Assembly (NCBI RefSeq): GCF_003113495.2
Contig: NZ_CP084506.1
Span: 1,116,001 to 1,180,000 of the forward strand
Length of the DNA stretch: 64,000 bases
DNA from: Edwardsiella tarda ATCC 15947 = NBRC 105688
GTDB lineage: Bacteria > Pseudomonadota > Gammaproteobacteria > Enterobacterales > Enterobacteriaceae
Direction of reading: 5' to 3'
Shown: in pieces, positions 38,991 to 51,378 of the stretch
Layout of the letters: every line of letters begins with the position of its first letter
How positions within the stretch are numbered: position 1 is the stretch's first letter
Notes under the pieces: model-generated
What the model saw: only the letters and a program-made list of their open reading frames with translations
What the model was told of the DNA's origin: nothing
Databases searched by the model: none
Translations under genes and position numbers: made by a program

Positions 38991-41870
38991 TTGAAATATT
39001 TTGTCTCTTTTCGCACCACGCTCCGCCTGTCGCGCTACCTGTTCCGAACGCTGGCGTTGATGCTGTGGATCCTGGGCGCCCTGCTGACCACCTTCTATAT
39101 TCTGAATCAGTTCCACCAGAAAGAGTCCGATATTCGCCAGGACTTCCACCTGAACTACGATCAGGCGGAGGCGGTGATCCGTCAGGCTAGCGCCACCATG
39201 CGCGACATTCGCTATATCGCCGAGAATCGCCTGGCCTGGTCGGGGGATGAGAGTATCCAGCCTTACAGCGGCGGGCTGTTGGACATCCACGGCGAGGTAC
39301 CGCCGTTGTTGCCGGTATTCCCCGAGTCGGACTGCCGGCGAGCCAGCGACAACTATCGCACCTCGCTGCGGGCATTGAGCGGCTTCATCCGCTACTGGAA
39401 GGAGAACTTTGTCGCCGCCTACGATCTCAACCGCATCTTCGTCATCGGTGGTAGCAGCCTGTGCTTGGCGGATTTCAGCATTCGCAACGTACCGTTGGAG
39501 GGGGGGAACAGCCTGCGCTTATTACAGCAGCGTGTTAACCATTTCCGTAATAACAACGACAAGGAGCAGGTGTTGTACTGGGTGGTGCCGGGCACGCAAC
39601 GGGACGTCGGCGCCCTGTATATCACTGCGCCAGTCTATGCGGCCACCCACCTGGAGGCGGTGCTGGGGATCGAGCAGACGCTGCGCCTAGAGGAGTTGAC
39701 CAATCCCTCGGTACTGCCCATCGGGGTGACGCTGCTGAGCGATGACGGAGACGTGTTGCTGAGTTACGCCGAAAACGGGGGCGCGTTGCCGCTGCTGAAT
39801 GGTTTGCCGGAGGATGACAACTATTTCGGCTATAACAGCGGCTACGATACCCTGCTGTTGAAGAAGAAGCTGCGTCCTAGCGGCCTGACTATCGTCTATT
39901 CGTTACCGGTACGGGTATTGCTGGAACGTTTTAACCTGCTGTTGATCAACGCCATCGTGCTGAACCTGATCAGCGCGCTGGTGCTGTTTGTGCTGACCTG
40001 GCTATTTGAGCGCAAGATGTTCCTCCCGGCGGAGAACAACGCGCTGCGCCTCGAGGAGCACGAGCAGTTTAACCGTAAGATTGTGGCGTCGGCGCCGGTG
40101 GGGATCTCGATCCTCCGGGTGAGTGACGGCAGCAACATCCTCAGTAACGAGTTGGCCCATAACTATACGCGCCAATTTACACCGGAAGATCGTCAACGCA
40201 TCGTACGCCTGCTCAATGAAGAGCAGGTCAGCGTGCTGGATGTGATCACCGCGCAGAATCAGAACCTGCAAATCAGCTTCGTGCGCTCGCGTTACCGCAA
40301 CGAGGAGGTGGCCATCTGCGCCATGGTCGACGTCAGTACCCGGGTGAAGATGGAGGAGTCGTTGCAGGAGATGGCGGCGGCGGCAGAGCAGGCCAGCCAA
40401 TCCAAGTCGATGTTCCTGGCGACGGTCAGCCATGAGTTACGCACGCCGCTGTACGGCATCATCGGCAACCTGGATCTGCTGCGTACCAAGACGCTACCCG
40501 AGGAGGTACAACGTCTGCTGGGGGCGATGAGCAACTCGTCGGGACTACTGCTGAAGATCATCAATGACATCCTCGACTTCTCCAAGATCGAGTCGGAGCA
40601 GTTGAAGATCGAGCCGGGGCGCTTCGTCGCGCGCGAGGTGATCCCGCACATCATCGGCAACTACCTGCCGCTGGTGGTGCGTAAACGTCTGACCTTGTAC
40701 TGCTTTATCGAGCCCGATGTCCCGGCGGAGATCAGCGGCGACATCATGCGTATTCAACAGGTGCTCTCTAACCTGTTGAGCAACGCCATCAAGTTTACCG
40801 ATACCGGCTGCATTATCCTCCAGGCGCGAGTCAATGATTTTTATCTGGAGTTCCGTATCCGGGACACCGGGATGGGGATCCCGGCGCGTGATGTGCTGCG
40901 CCTGTTCGACCCCTTCTTCCAGGTAGGTAGCGGCGTGCAGCGTCACTTCCACGGCACCGGGCTAGGATTGGCTATCTGCGAGAAGCTGGTCAGTCTGATG
41001 GATGGGGATATCGCGGTGGAGTCGGAGCCGGGGCTGGGCAGTATCTTTACTATTCGTCTGCCGATGTATCAGGCCGTGCCGGCGCAGCCGATACAGCCGG
41101 CCTTGCTACAACGTACTCTATGGTTGGATATTCACAACGCCCGGTTGGAGCGTTACCTGCACGCGCTGCTGAGCGCGGCCGGGGCGCGGGTCTGTCTCTG
41201 TCCCGCCTCGTCAGACGAGGCGGCGCAGTCGGTGGTGATCAGCGATCATCCGTTGGCCGCCGAGACGCCTTTTGCTACCCGTATTCAGCTGCGCGCCGAC
41301 TACTTGGGACACGCCTGTAGCCAAGCACCGGGCGCATGGGTGCTGAATACTGCCGCCCCGTTGGAGCTGTTGCAGCTACTCAACCGCCTCTTTGCCGCGC
41401 CGGGCGATGTGGTTAGCGAGGCGCTCGTCTCCTCGGGCGATGATGAGCAGGCGATGTCGCCGCAGGACTTCAGCGATATCGCGATCCTGATCGTCGATGA
41501 TCATCCGATCAATCGTCGTTTGTTAGCCGACCAACTGAACTCGCTCGGTTTCACGCAGGTCAGCGCGGCGTGTGATGGGGTGGATGCCTTAGGCATGTTG
41601 CAGCAACAGCCGGCCGATATCGTGCTGACGGATGTCAACATGCCAAACATGGATGGCTATCAGCTGACGGCGCGTCTACGGCAGCAGGGGCGTACCCAAC
41701 CGATCGTTGGCGTGACGGCCAACGCGTTGGCGGAGGAGCGGCAGCGCTGTATCGAGGTGGGAATGGACAGTTGCCTCTCCAAACCGGTGATGCGTGAGGA
41801 TCTGCTGGCTTCGCTCAGCGGCTATGCGGTCGAGATCCGTCGCCATCGGGCGGCCACGCGCGGTGAATAA
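38991..41870 (+). CDS. rcsC: Hybrid sensor histidine kinase RcsC
   Basis: Inner-membrane sensor kinase of the Rcs envelope-stress phosphorelay, 959 residues (E. coli 949). TTG 38991 is taken as start: it gives MKYFVSFRTTLRLSRYLFR, which aligns with E. coli MKYLASFRTTL, and GGGTG lies 6 bases upstream. No ATG fits. Two membrane helices (about 25-45 and 320-345) flank a periplasmic domain. His481 lies in SHELRTPL; the ATPase boxes NLLSNAIKF, DTGMGIP and GTGLGLAI follow; then an RcsC-ABL linker and a receiver domain with Asp881 in DVNMPNMDGY. Confidence 0.95.
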   Translation: MKYFVSFRTTLRLSRYLFRTLALMLWILGALLTTFYILNQFHQKESDIRQDFHLNYDQAEAVIRQASATMRDIRYIAENRLAWSGDESIQPYSGGLLDIHGEVPPLLPVFPESDCRRASDNYRTSLRALSGFIRYWKENFVAAYDLNRIFVIGGSSLCLADFSIRNVPLEGGNSLRLLQQRVNHFRNNNDKEQVLYWVVPGTQRDVGALYITAPVYAATHLEAVLGIEQTLRLEELTNPSVLPIGVTLLSDDGDVLLSYAENGGALPLLNGLPEDDNYFGYNSGYDTLLLKKKLRPSGLTIVYSLPVRVLLERFNLLLINAIVLNLISALVLFVLTWLFERKMFLPAENNALRLEEHEQFNRKIVASAPVGISILRVSDGSNILSNELAHNYTRQFTPEDRQRIVRLLNEEQVSVLDVITAQNQNLQISFVRSRYRNEEVAICAMVDVSTRVKMEESLQEMAAAAEQASQSKSMFLATVSHELRTPLYGIIGNLDLLRTKTLPEEVQRLLGAMSNSSGLLLKIINDILDFSKIESEQLKIEPGRFVAREVIPHIIGNYLPLVVRKRLTLYCFIEPDVPAEISGDIMRIQQVLSNLLSNAIKFTDTGCIILQARVNDFYLEFRIRDTGMGIPARDVLRLFDPFFQVGSGVQRHFHGTGLGLAICEKLVSLMDGDIAVESEPGLGSIFTIRLPMYQAVPAQPIQPALLQRTLWLDIHNARLERYLHALLSAAGARVCLCPASSDEAAQSVVISDHPLAAETPFATRIQLRADYLGHACSQAPGAWVLNTAAPLELLQLLNRLFAAPGDVVSEALVSSGDDEQAMSPQDFSDIAILIVDDHPINRRLLADQLNSLGFTQVSAACDGVDALGMLQQQPADIVLTDVNMPNMDGYQLTARLRQQGRTQPIVGVTANALAEERQRCIEVGMDSCLSKPVMREDLLASLSGYAVEIRRHRAATRGE

Positions 41871-41903
41871 AAAAAGACCCCACAGATTTGGCGGCTGTGG
41901 GGT
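41869..41903 (-). terminator. Rho-independent terminator of rcsDB
   Basis: On the minus strand ACCCCACAG (41903-41895) pairs with CTGTGGGGT (41885-41877), followed by C and seven T at 41875-41869. The T-run overlaps the rcsC stop codon, so the convergent genes share this sequence. Confidence 0.87.
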
Positions 41904-41938
41904 GGCTGCTCGCCGCCGAGGCGGCGGGCGAGGGCGTG

Positions 41939-42592
41939 TTATTCCTTGTCATCATTCGGCATGATGTTGACCGATGAGAGGTAGTTGAGCAGGGCGATGT
42001 CGTTATCGACGCCCAGCTTCAGCATCGCCGATTTCTTCTGACTGCTGATGGTCTTGATACTACGATTCAGCTTCTTGGCGATCTCGGTGACCAGGAAGCC
42101 TTCGGCGAACAGGCGCAGAACCTCGCTCTCCTTCGGCGAGAGGCGCTTATCGCCATAGCCGCTGGCGTTGATCTTCTCCAACAGTTTAGAGACGCTCTCC
42201 GGGGTAAATTTCTTGCCTTTCTGCAGGGCGGCGAGCGCCTTGGGGAGATCGGTCGGCGCGCCCTGTTTCAGCACGATCCCTTCGATATCCAGATCCAACA
42301 CGGCGCTGAGGATGGCCGGGTTATTGTTCATGGTCAGGACGATGATCGACAGTTCCGGGAAGTGGCGCTTGATGTATTTGATCAGGGTAATACCATCGCC
42401 GTACTTGTCACCGGGCATGGAAAGGTCGGTGATCAGAACGTTGACATCCAGCTTAGGCAGGCTATTGATCAGCGTAGTGGAATCTTCGAATTCCCCGACG
42501 ACATTCACCCACTCGATCTGTTCCAGCGACTTACGAATGCCGAATAAAACGATGGGATGGTCGTCAGCAATGATTACATTCAGGTTATTCAT
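41939..42592 (-). CDS. rcsB: Response regulator RcsB
   Basis: Transcription factor of the Rcs phosphorelay controlling capsule, motility and envelope genes, 217 residues (E. coli 216). The receiver domain has acidic residues Asp10 and Asp11 and phospho-acceptor Asp56 in ITDLSMPG. The C-terminal LuxR-type helix-turn-helix (about 150-200) contains LSPKESEVLRLFAEG and NRSIKTISSQKKSAM. It overlaps rcsD by 8 bases and is convergent with rcsC, as in E. coli. Confidence 0.97.
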   Translation of the reverse strand: MNNLNVIIADDHPIVLFGIRKSLEQIEWVNVVGEFEDSTTLINSLPKLDVNVLITDLSMPGDKYGDGITLIKYIKRHFPELSIIVLTMNNNPAILSAVLDLDIEGIVLKQGAPTDLPKALAALQKGKKFTPESVSKLLEKINASGYGDKRLSPKESEVLRLFAEGFLVTEIAKKLNRSIKTISSQKKSAMLKLGVDNDIALLNYLSSVNIMPNDDKE

Positions 42593-45296
42593 ATTGTTGG
42601 TTACCTAGTTGAAGCAGTCGGCTGACAAAAGCGTCAATATGACTGATCAGGACTCGCGCTTGTGCCGCGTCGTTATGTTTAACGGCCTCTTCTAGCTGTT
42701 CACACAGCTTTTTACCGACGGGGAACGCCAGCATGGCGAAGACACCTTTGAGGCGATGTGCGGTGAGGGCCAGCGTGGGCCAATCCTGTTGATCCGACTC
42801 AGTATACAGTTTTTGTATATCTGCGGGTACTGTATCCAAAAACAGCGAATAGTAATCCTTTGATTTAAAAGGGTTCTCCTCGATAGAGGATAACGCATTT
42901 TCAGCATTTTCAGCATATTCGCAATGGACGGGGGGCTCTGCCGCCGCCATTTGCCGCTCGATCAGCAGCAGGATGGCGTCGATCAATGCATCGCTGAGAT
43001 TAAAGTTGGCGCGAATGCGTTGTGGCGCGTACTCCTCGAACCCGTCGACGTCGGCCGCCAGCAATAAGGTATTTGCCTGGGCCAGGGCGGGATCATCGGT
43101 GACCAGCAGATCGCAGGGAGGCGTGGCGCCGTTGGCTTCGCCCTCGTCGGCGGCGTTGATCAGCGTCGCGCCGAGTCCCTCCAGACGTTGGCTGACACGG
43201 GCGTGGATCTCCTCGGCGGTGATACGCAGGCCGATGGTAATGCCCTCCAGCAGTTTCTCCTCCTGCTGCTCGTTGAGTGGCAGGGGGTGCATACGGCAGG
43301 TGAAGCGGTAGTGGGTCCCGATATCGGGCCGGCTATCGATGGTTAACTCGCCGTCTAACCGGCGACAGAGCTGGGCGCAGAGGTAGAAGGTGAGGCTCGA
43401 ACCGCGGGTAAAGCGGTCGCTTTGTGCCGCGGATAGCGCTGGATAGTGCAGGTTACGGCGCTCGGTGCGTGTGAGGCCGGCGCCGGTATCGCTCAGTTGG
43501 ACGTGCAGCCGGTCGGGTTGCTGGGGATCGAGGCCGATGGTCAGGTTGATCTTGCCATAGGCGGTGGTGACGATGGCATAGTGCAGCAGCATTTCCAGCA
43601 CCCGCTCCAGGGTGGTGATGTCGCCATCAAACTGTTGCGCGGGATCGGTATCGACGCGCCCCAGTAGCATTAATCCCTTGCGCCGCATGGCGGGGAGATT
43701 GCGCAGTAACAGGGCGTCGATGTGCTCATGCAGGCGGAATTGGCGGGTCTGAGGATGCCAATCCTGGCTTTCGACGGCGGTCAACAGGGTGATTTCGTCG
43801 ATCAGGCGCTGTGCGTGTTGGCTCTCCAGCCACAGATCATCGAGCAGGGCCGCTTGATTCGGCGCCTCGCGTAGGGCCGCGCTTAGACGAGAGATCGCGC
43901 GTAGGGGGGCTTGCAACTCATGACTCAGGTTGTCGGTCATGGTCTTGCGCGCCGTCAGGTTCTTCTCATACTCCTCATGAGCCAGCTTGAGCTTCTGACT
44001 CATCAGCACCTCGGTGTCCAAATTCCGGATCAGAAATAGCGCCGAGTGAGGCGTCTGTTGGCTGCGCACCATCTGTACTTCGTACATGGCATTGTTGATG
44101 CTGACCTGCACCTTACCATGATGGCGATCGGCCATCGCGGCGATCTTATGCAGGCTCAGGTGGGGCAGCAACTGGTCAGCCTGTTTGTTACTGGCGACCA
44201 ACGTGTTGTTATCGAAGCGGTAGATTAACAACCCCATCGGCAGATGCGCGATGATCTCCTGATTCATCTCTTGCTGGGCGTTCAGTTGAGCCGCCATGCG
44301 TTTACCGGGGCGAACATACTGGTGGCGTACGATGTAGAAGGCGATGGCGGAGAGGACCAGCAGCGCCAGGTTGATCAGCAGCACCCAGAAGTTGTTGCGC
44401 GCCAGATCGATGATCAACGCCATCGCCGGAATGTGGAACTGGAGCGTCAAGGGCGTGTTATGGATCGGGCTGTTGATGGTGATCCAGGGCCAGCTCAGCT
44501 GAGTCATCGCGCGTGGTGGCTCATCGTTGGCGTTCCACTCGCCCTCGTTGCCTTGCTCCTCCCGTAACTGGAAGCGCTGCGCCGGTAGGTTGCTCGGCAA
44601 CAGATCCTCCACCGGAAGATCGAAGGCGATCACGGTGGCCAGATGACCGGGATCGTTGAAGGTGGTACGCAGGGTAAAGTAGTAGGCGTTTTGGAAACGA
44701 AACTTACGCAACCCGGAGAAGCCTTCACGCTGATCGAGCGCGTTCGACTGCTGGAGCATCTCGGCCTTGCGCGCCTCGACCAGGTTCCCCAGATAGCCAT
44801 CCTTATAGCGCGCCGAGAGATCCTTCATCGGCATGGTTGAGATCAGGATCAGACTATTATCTTGCCCATTGAGATAGTAGAGCGAATAGGGTTCGGTATT
44901 GGCGCTCCAGAGGGTGTCCAGATAGCGCGACAGGTTCTGTGCCAGTTCGCTGGTGGCGCTATCGTGTAGGCCAAAGATCAAGGCATCGGTCTTATGGCGC
45001 GCCTTATCCAATAAGTAGATATCCGGGCGTAGGCGCAATTCATGCTGCGGCGCCGAACTGTTGGCGGGCTCGTCGCTGGGGGGTGTTTCGTAGATCTGAT
45101 AGGTGATGAAACGGTAGGTCTCGATCCGTTGTTGTAACAACCGGGCGACCGACGACAGCATATTTTGTTTGGCGCTGAGGTAGCCATTGACCGTGTTATA
45201 GCCGTACAGCAGGTTGCCCAGCAGCAATAGCAAGATAAACAGCAGATAGCTGCGGGTGACGCCGGAAAGGGACATGGAATTTGACGTTAGCTGCAT
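42585..45296 (-). CDS. rcsD: Phosphotransfer protein RcsD
   Basis: Histidine phosphotransfer component between RcsC and RcsB, 903 residues (E. coli 890). Two transmembrane segments, near residues 15-32 and 298-318, enclose a periplasmic domain. A pseudo-kinase region lacks a canonical H-box (NLSHELQAPLRA still carries a His, less typical than in RcsC). The C-terminal HPt domain has phosphorylatable His847 in TAHRLKGVFAML. The ATG at 45296 has only a weak ribosome binding site. The E. coli neighbours micF and ompC are not next to it here. Confidence 0.93.
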   Translation of the reverse strand: MQLTSNSMSLSGVTRSYLLFILLLLLGNLLYGYNTVNGYLSAKQNMLSSVARLLQQRIETYRFITYQIYETPPSDEPANSSAPQHELRLRPDIYLLDKARHKTDALIFGLHDSATSELAQNLSRYLDTLWSANTEPYSLYYLNGQDNSLILISTMPMKDLSARYKDGYLGNLVEARKAEMLQQSNALDQREGFSGLRKFRFQNAYYFTLRTTFNDPGHLATVIAFDLPVEDLLPSNLPAQRFQLREEQGNEGEWNANDEPPRAMTQLSWPWITINSPIHNTPLTLQFHIPAMALIIDLARNNFWVLLINLALLVLSAIAFYIVRHQYVRPGKRMAAQLNAQQEMNQEIIAHLPMGLLIYRFDNNTLVASNKQADQLLPHLSLHKIAAMADRHHGKVQVSINNAMYEVQMVRSQQTPHSALFLIRNLDTEVLMSQKLKLAHEEYEKNLTARKTMTDNLSHELQAPLRAISRLSAALREAPNQAALLDDLWLESQHAQRLIDEITLLTAVESQDWHPQTRQFRLHEHIDALLLRNLPAMRRKGLMLLGRVDTDPAQQFDGDITTLERVLEMLLHYAIVTTAYGKINLTIGLDPQQPDRLHVQLSDTGAGLTRTERRNLHYPALSAAQSDRFTRGSSLTFYLCAQLCRRLDGELTIDSRPDIGTHYRFTCRMHPLPLNEQQEEKLLEGITIGLRITAEEIHARVSQRLEGLGATLINAADEGEANGATPPCDLLVTDDPALAQANTLLLAADVDGFEEYAPQRIRANFNLSDALIDAILLLIERQMAAAEPPVHCEYAENAENALSSIEENPFKSKDYYSLFLDTVPADIQKLYTESDQQDWPTLALTAHRLKGVFAMLAFPVGKKLCEQLEEAVKHNDAAQARVLISHIDAFVSRLLQLGNQQYE

Positions 45297-45391
45297 AGCG
45301 CGCGGGCGATCCTGTCAGTCGAAAAAAACGCTGTGCGCAGTATAGCAAGGGGGAGCGGCGCTGGCATCGCCCATCGTCGCCCCCCGCCTCA

Positions 45392-46504
45392 TTAGGCGAT
45401 CTTGCGCCGGAAGATGGCGTAGGCGATACCGCTGGTGGCGACGGTGATCACCAGCAGTGGCCACAGATTGTGCCAGATGACCGCGAAACCGACATTTTTC
45501 AGGTAGAGCTGCTTGGTGATGTCGGTAAAGTGGCGGATGGGGTTAATCCACGTCACATTCTGCAGCCAGACCGGCATATTCTCCACCGGTGAGACATAAC
45601 CGGACAACAGAATGGCGGGCATCATGAAGACAAAGACGCCGATAAACGCCTGTTGCTGTGTGGCACACAGGGCGGAGATGAATAACCCGAAGCCGACCAG
45701 GGACAGGCCGTAGATCAGCAGGGTGAAGTAGAACAGCCACAGCGAGCCAGCGAAGGGGATCTGGTAGCCAAAGATGCCGATCAGCAGGACCAAGGTCGCC
45801 TGAAAGGTGGCGACGATCAGGGCGGGCACCGCCTTACCGATGAAGATCTGCCAGGTATTGAGCGGTGAGACCAGCAACTGCTCGAGGGTACCCTGTTCAC
45901 GCTCACGTGCCACGGAGAGTGAGGTGACGATCATCACCCCGATGGTGGCGATCAAGGCGATCAGCGAGGGGACCACGAACCATTTGTAATCCAGATTAGG
46001 GTTATACCAGTTACGTACGATCAGGCGGCTATTAATCAAGCTAGGCTGATGCAGTTCGCTACGCAGCTGTTGCTGATACTCGCTGACGATCTGCTGAATA
46101 TAGTTGGCGGCGATCTGGGCACTGTTAGAGCTACGGCCATCGAGGATCAGTTGCAGGGTAGTGGGCTGGTCGCTGAGCAGATCGCGGCTAAAGTTAGCTG
46201 GAAAACGCACCACGAGGAGGGCGCGCTGATCGTTGATGGTCGGGGCGATGGCTTGCGGACTCTCCAGCAGGATCACCTGAGAGAAGGCGCTGGCCTTGGC
46301 CAGACGCTGGGTCAGTTCGATGGAGGCCGGGCCGCTATCCGCGCTGTAGATGGCGATGGTGGCGTTAGTGACGTTAAGCGTCGCGGCAAAGGGAAACAGT
46401 AAGACCTGCATGATCACCGGCACCACCAAGATGGTGCGCGTCTGCGGGTCACGCAGTAGCGACTGTAGCTCTTTGATGATCAGGGTCAGTAGACGGTGCA
46501 GCAT
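45392..46504 (-). CDS. ybhR: ABC transporter permease YbhR
   Basis: Membrane subunit of the YbhGFSR exporter, ABC-2 type, 370 residues (E. coli 368). A first helix near residues 20-40 is followed by a large extracytoplasmic domain and five C-terminal helices; [16 protein letters not shown] is the family signature. AAGGAGGA precedes ATG 46504; a longer frame starting upstream overlaps ybhS and is rejected. In E. coli this transporter affects sensitivity to drugs such as cefoperazone and chloramphenicol and has been linked to Na+/H+ export. Confidence 0.93.
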   Translation of the reverse strand: MLHRLLTLIIKELQSLLRDPQTRTILVVPVIMQVLLFPFAATLNVTNATIAIYSADSGPASIELTQRLAKASAFSQVILLESPQAIAPTINDQRALLVVRFPANFSRDLLSDQPTTLQLILDGRSSNSAQIAANYIQQIVSEYQQQLRSELHQPSLINSRLIVRNWYNPNLDYKWFVVPSLIALIATIGVMIVTSLSVAREREQGTLEQLLVSPLNTWQIFIGKAVPALIVATFQATLVLLIGIFGYQIPFAGSLWLFYFTLLIYGLSLVGFGLFISALCATQQQAFIGVFVFMMPAILLSGYVSPVENMPVWLQNVTWINPIRHFTDITKQLYLKNVGFAVIWHNLWPLLVITVATSGIAYAIFRRKIA

Positions 46505-46518
46505 GGTCTCACTCCTCC

Positions 46519-47650
46519 TTAGTCCAGCCGCCGCCGGGTTTTTAAGGCCGTTAGGCCGATGAAGAACAGCGCCGATACCAGCAGGAAGGCCAAGTTTACC
46601 CACAGTACACTGCTGATGTTGCCGGCCAGAAACAGGGATTGCAGGGTGCTGACGAAGTATCGCGCCGGGATGACGTAGGTGATCGCTCGTACGATGGCGG
46701 GCATGCTATCGATTTCGAACACGAAGCCGGAGAGCATCACCGCCGGCAGAAAGGCCGCGTTCAGGGCGATCATCGCCGCGTTGAACTGGTTGCGGGTGAC
46801 GGTGGAGATCAGTAGCCCCATCCCCAGGGTACTGGCCATAAACAGGCTAGTCATGGCGAACAGGATCAGCAGCGAACCACGGAACGGTACCCCCATAATA
46901 AAGACCGCCACCACCATGCACAGCACCATCGCCAGCATGCCCAATACATAGTAGGGCAACAGCTTACAGAGCAAGAGCTCGCTACGGGTGACCTGGGTCG
47001 ACAGCAGCGCCTCCATGGTACCGCGCTCCCATTCGCGAGCGATAACCAGTGAGGTCAGGATGGCGCCGATGACCGTCATGATGATGGTGATGGCGCCGGG
47101 AATGATAAAGTGCTGGCTGATGGCGGCCGGGTTAAACCAGTAACGCAGCTGAATATCAATAGGGGGCTGATAGGACAAACCGCGATCCTGGGCGCGTTGC
47201 TGAAGCCACACCTGCCAAACGCCTTCGGTGTAGCCGCGCACAAAGTTGGCGGTATTGGGTTCGCTACCGTCGGTGATCACCTGGAGCGGCGCGCTATCTT
47301 GGCTCCGCAGTAGGCGATCGGAAAAATCGACCGGGATCACCACCATGCCGCGGATCTGCCCGGCCTGGAGTTGGCGCGTCAGCTGTTGGCGATCGTCGCT
47401 GACGGTGGCGGCGATATAGGGTGATCCGCGGAAGGTATCGGCCAGCTGGCGGGCTTCCGGGGTCTGTTGTTCCAATAGGATGCCGACGTGTAGGCGGCTG
47501 GAGTCGAGGTTGATGCCATAGCCGAAGATAAACAGCAGCAGCAACGGGATCACCACGGCGATCAATAAACTGCTGGGATCGCGCATGATCTGGGCGGTCT
47601 CTTTGCGGCATAGGGCGCGTAGGCGGCGCCAGGAGAAGTGGAGAGTCCCA

Positions 47651-47658
<8 letters not shown>
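46519..47658 (-). CDS. ybhS: ABC transporter permease YbhS
   Basis: Second ABC-2 permease of YbhGFSR, 379 residues (E. coli 377), the partner of YbhR. It has the same topology and the signature [23 protein letters not shown] 47658 ([20 protein letters not shown]) lies within the end of ybhF, 8-base overlap, with GGGAG 7 bases upstream. ybhR follows after 14 bases. Confidence 0.93.
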
Positions 47659-49387
<1,729 letters not shown>

Positions 49388-49398
49388 GCGCTACTCCG

Positions 49399-50394
49399 CT
49401 AGCGTTGCGCCGGGGTGGTCGGGAAGCGCAGGGTGACCGGCATCCCCTGGCGTAGCGCGTCATCGGCATCGTCGACGATCACGCGCAGACGATAGACCAG
49501 CGAGGTGCGCAGATCCGGCGTCTCGACGCTCTTCGGCGTGAATTCGGCCGTGGGGGAGACGAAGCCAATGGTGCCGTGATAAGGCTGACGCCGTCCATCG
49601 ATATACAGCGCGATGGGCGTACCGGGGATGGCGCGATCGAGGTGGGTCTCATCGATGTAGGCCCGTACCCAGACCGGGCGGGTTAAGGCGACGTTGAATA
49701 CCGTGTTACCGGCGGCCAGCATGGTACCCGGCTCGACGGCGCGGGTCATCACGGTACCGCGCGACGGGGCGAACAGCGCGGTGTCATGCAGATTCAGCTC
49801 GGCCTGCGCCACTTGGGCCTGGGCCTGTTGCAGTTGCGCCTGCGCCTGCTCGATCTGCTGCGGACGATTACCGGACTGATACTGTGCCAGCCTATCGCGC
49901 GCCTGTTGCAGTTGGGCCTGCGCCTGATTACGGTTGGTGCGCGCACTCTCTAACTCATTGGCCGAGACGGCGCGGCTGGTCCACAATCCCTGCTGGCGTT
50001 CATAGAAACTCTGCATGTAGCGGTAGTTGGCTTCGGCCTGAACCACGGCGGCCTGCGCCTGAGCGATCTCTTCGCTGCGATAACCGGCCTGCAACAGCGC
50101 CAGGTTCGCCTGTGCGGCGGCGGCGGCGGCCCGCGCCTCGTTCAACGCATTGACATAAGGGGCGTCATCCAGCCGACCGAGCAACATGCCGGGCTTGACC
50201 GCCGCGCCTTCATCGACGGTCAGTGAGGCCAGTCGGCCGCTGACGCGGAAGCCCAGATTGACGGTACGGATGTCGACATTACCGTACAGGGTCAGCGGTT
50301 GATCCTGCTGGCTGCGGTAGTAGCCATATCCTCCGGCGATGAGTGCTATCAGCACGATGCCGATAACGACGCCGGCGACTCGCCTTTTATTCAT
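49399..50394 (-). CDS. ybhG: HlyD-family membrane fusion protein YbhG
   Basis: Periplasmic adaptor of the YbhGFSR exporter, 331 residues (E. coli 332). An N-terminal anchor helix at about 8-25 is followed by a lipoyl-like half ([18 protein letters not shown]), a long coiled coil rich in Gln and Ala (about 90-190), and the barrel domain with [20 protein letters not shown] 50394 (MNKRRVAG) follows GAGGA; it overlaps the cecR stop by 8 bases, so cecR-ybhGFSR is one operon. Confidence 0.94.
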   Translation of the reverse strand: MNKRRVAGVVIGIVLIALIAGGYGYYRSQQDQPLTLYGNVDIRTVNLGFRVSGRLASLTVDEGAAVKPGMLLGRLDDAPYVNALNEARAAAAAAQANLALLQAGYRSEEIAQAQAAVVQAEANYRYMQSFYERQQGLWTSRAVSANELESARTNRNQAQAQLQQARDRLAQYQSGNRPQQIEQAQAQLQQAQAQVAQAELNLHDTALFAPSRGTVMTRAVEPGTMLAAGNTVFNVALTRPVWVRAYIDETHLDRAIPGTPIALYIDGRRQPYHGTIGFVSPTAEFTPKSVETPDLRTSLVYRLRVIVDDADDALRQGMPVTLRFPTTPAQR

Positions 50395-51130
50395 CGTTGA
50401 TTCCTCGCGTTCCTCGCAATGCAGTGGGCTGTGCTGCGCCAAGGTGACGGCGCAGCCCGGTGATCAGCAGTTCGGTGTGGAGCTGTACCACCTGATGGAT
50501 TTCATGTGCCTGTTGCGGCCCGATCTGTGGCCAGCCGGTCCGGGTAAGAATGGTTTCGCGCGCCATGCGAAAGGCCAGCACCTGACCGATCAGCGCATGG
50601 GTGTGCAGCGCCGCGATGGGATGATGCGCATCCAGACCGACGTAGCCCGAGACCAGGCGGGTCATCAGGGTATGCAGCGGGGTAATAAACTGTTGGTGCA
50701 GGATGGGGGAGGCGGCGCTGGGAAACATCTGCTCGCGCGAGATGATCTGGCTTAGGTGCAGGGTTTGTGGCTGAGTCATCAGGTGGCACAGATGGGCGAT
50801 GGCGCGTTGGATCAATGCCAGCGCCGCCTGCGGCGTGGCGTCGGGATCGGCGAGATGGCGCTCGCACTCCTCGCGTAGCGGGCTGAAGCTGTGGCTGAGT
50901 GTCGTCGCGATCCATTGGGCGACGGCCAGATAGAGTCCCTGTTTAGAGTGAAAATAGTAGGGGATAGCGGCGATATTTTGCCCACTTTCCTGGGCGATGT
51001 CGCGCGTGGTGGCCCCCTCCAATCCCTGCTGGGCGAACAGGCGTAATCCGGCGGCGATCAGTGCCTGGCGTGCCTGGTCGCCGCGTGAGCGGGCTTGATC
51101 TGGCGGTGGCGCGCGACGAAGTCTCTTCAT
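50387..51130 (-). CDS. cecR: TetR-family regulator CecR
   Basis: Transcription regulator of the TetR family (E. coli CecR, formerly YbiH), 247 residues here. The DNA-binding helix-turn-helix is near residues 20-65 ([25 protein letters not shown] is its core, with [12 protein letters not shown]). In E. coli it represses its own operon and rhlE. A perfect 11-bp-arm dyad lies 17 bases upstream of its start, between it and divergent rhlE, and is the expected operator. Confidence 0.93.
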   Translation of the reverse strand: MKRLRRAPPPDQARSRGDQARQALIAAGLRLFAQQGLEGATTRDIAQESGQNIAAIPYYFHSKQGLYLAVAQWIATTLSHSFSPLREECERHLADPDATPQAALALIQRAIAHLCHLMTQPQTLHLSQIISREQMFPSAASPILHQQFITPLHTLMTRLVSGYVGLDAHHPIAALHTHALIGQVLAFRMARETILTRTGWPQIGPQQAHEIHQVVQLHTELLITGLRRHLGAAQPTALRGTRGINDE

Positions 51131-51147
51131 GACGATGACACTCGGAA

Positions 51148-51175
51148 AAAGTTAATCATCTGATTGATTAACTTT
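51148..51175. promoter_or_regulatory. Probable CecR operator
   Basis: AAAGTTAATCA (51148-51158) and TGATTAACTTT (51165-51175) form a perfect inverted repeat with a 6-base spacer in the cecR-rhlE divergent region, the location of the CecR site in E. coli. Confidence 0.82.
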
Positions 51176-51378
51176 AGGCCTCTTTTCCCCCACTGTAAAG
51201 TCGTGTCAGGCGGAACATCAGGGCAGACAGCGCGGGTGCTTGCTGTTACACTAGCCGCCAATTGTGTACCCGCAGTTTGTGCCTGTCCTCGTGGTAATTC
51301 TCGCTTTGCCTCGTCTGATACGCCCGTCCGGAAACTGCATCCCTGGAAGCCAGGGAGTGGGCGGGTTTGGAGTTTTTC

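Noticed and set aside
42585..45391. micF RNA or ompC next to rcsD as in E. coli
   Set aside because: The next gene is ybhR, and no micF-like sequence was seen in the short spacer.
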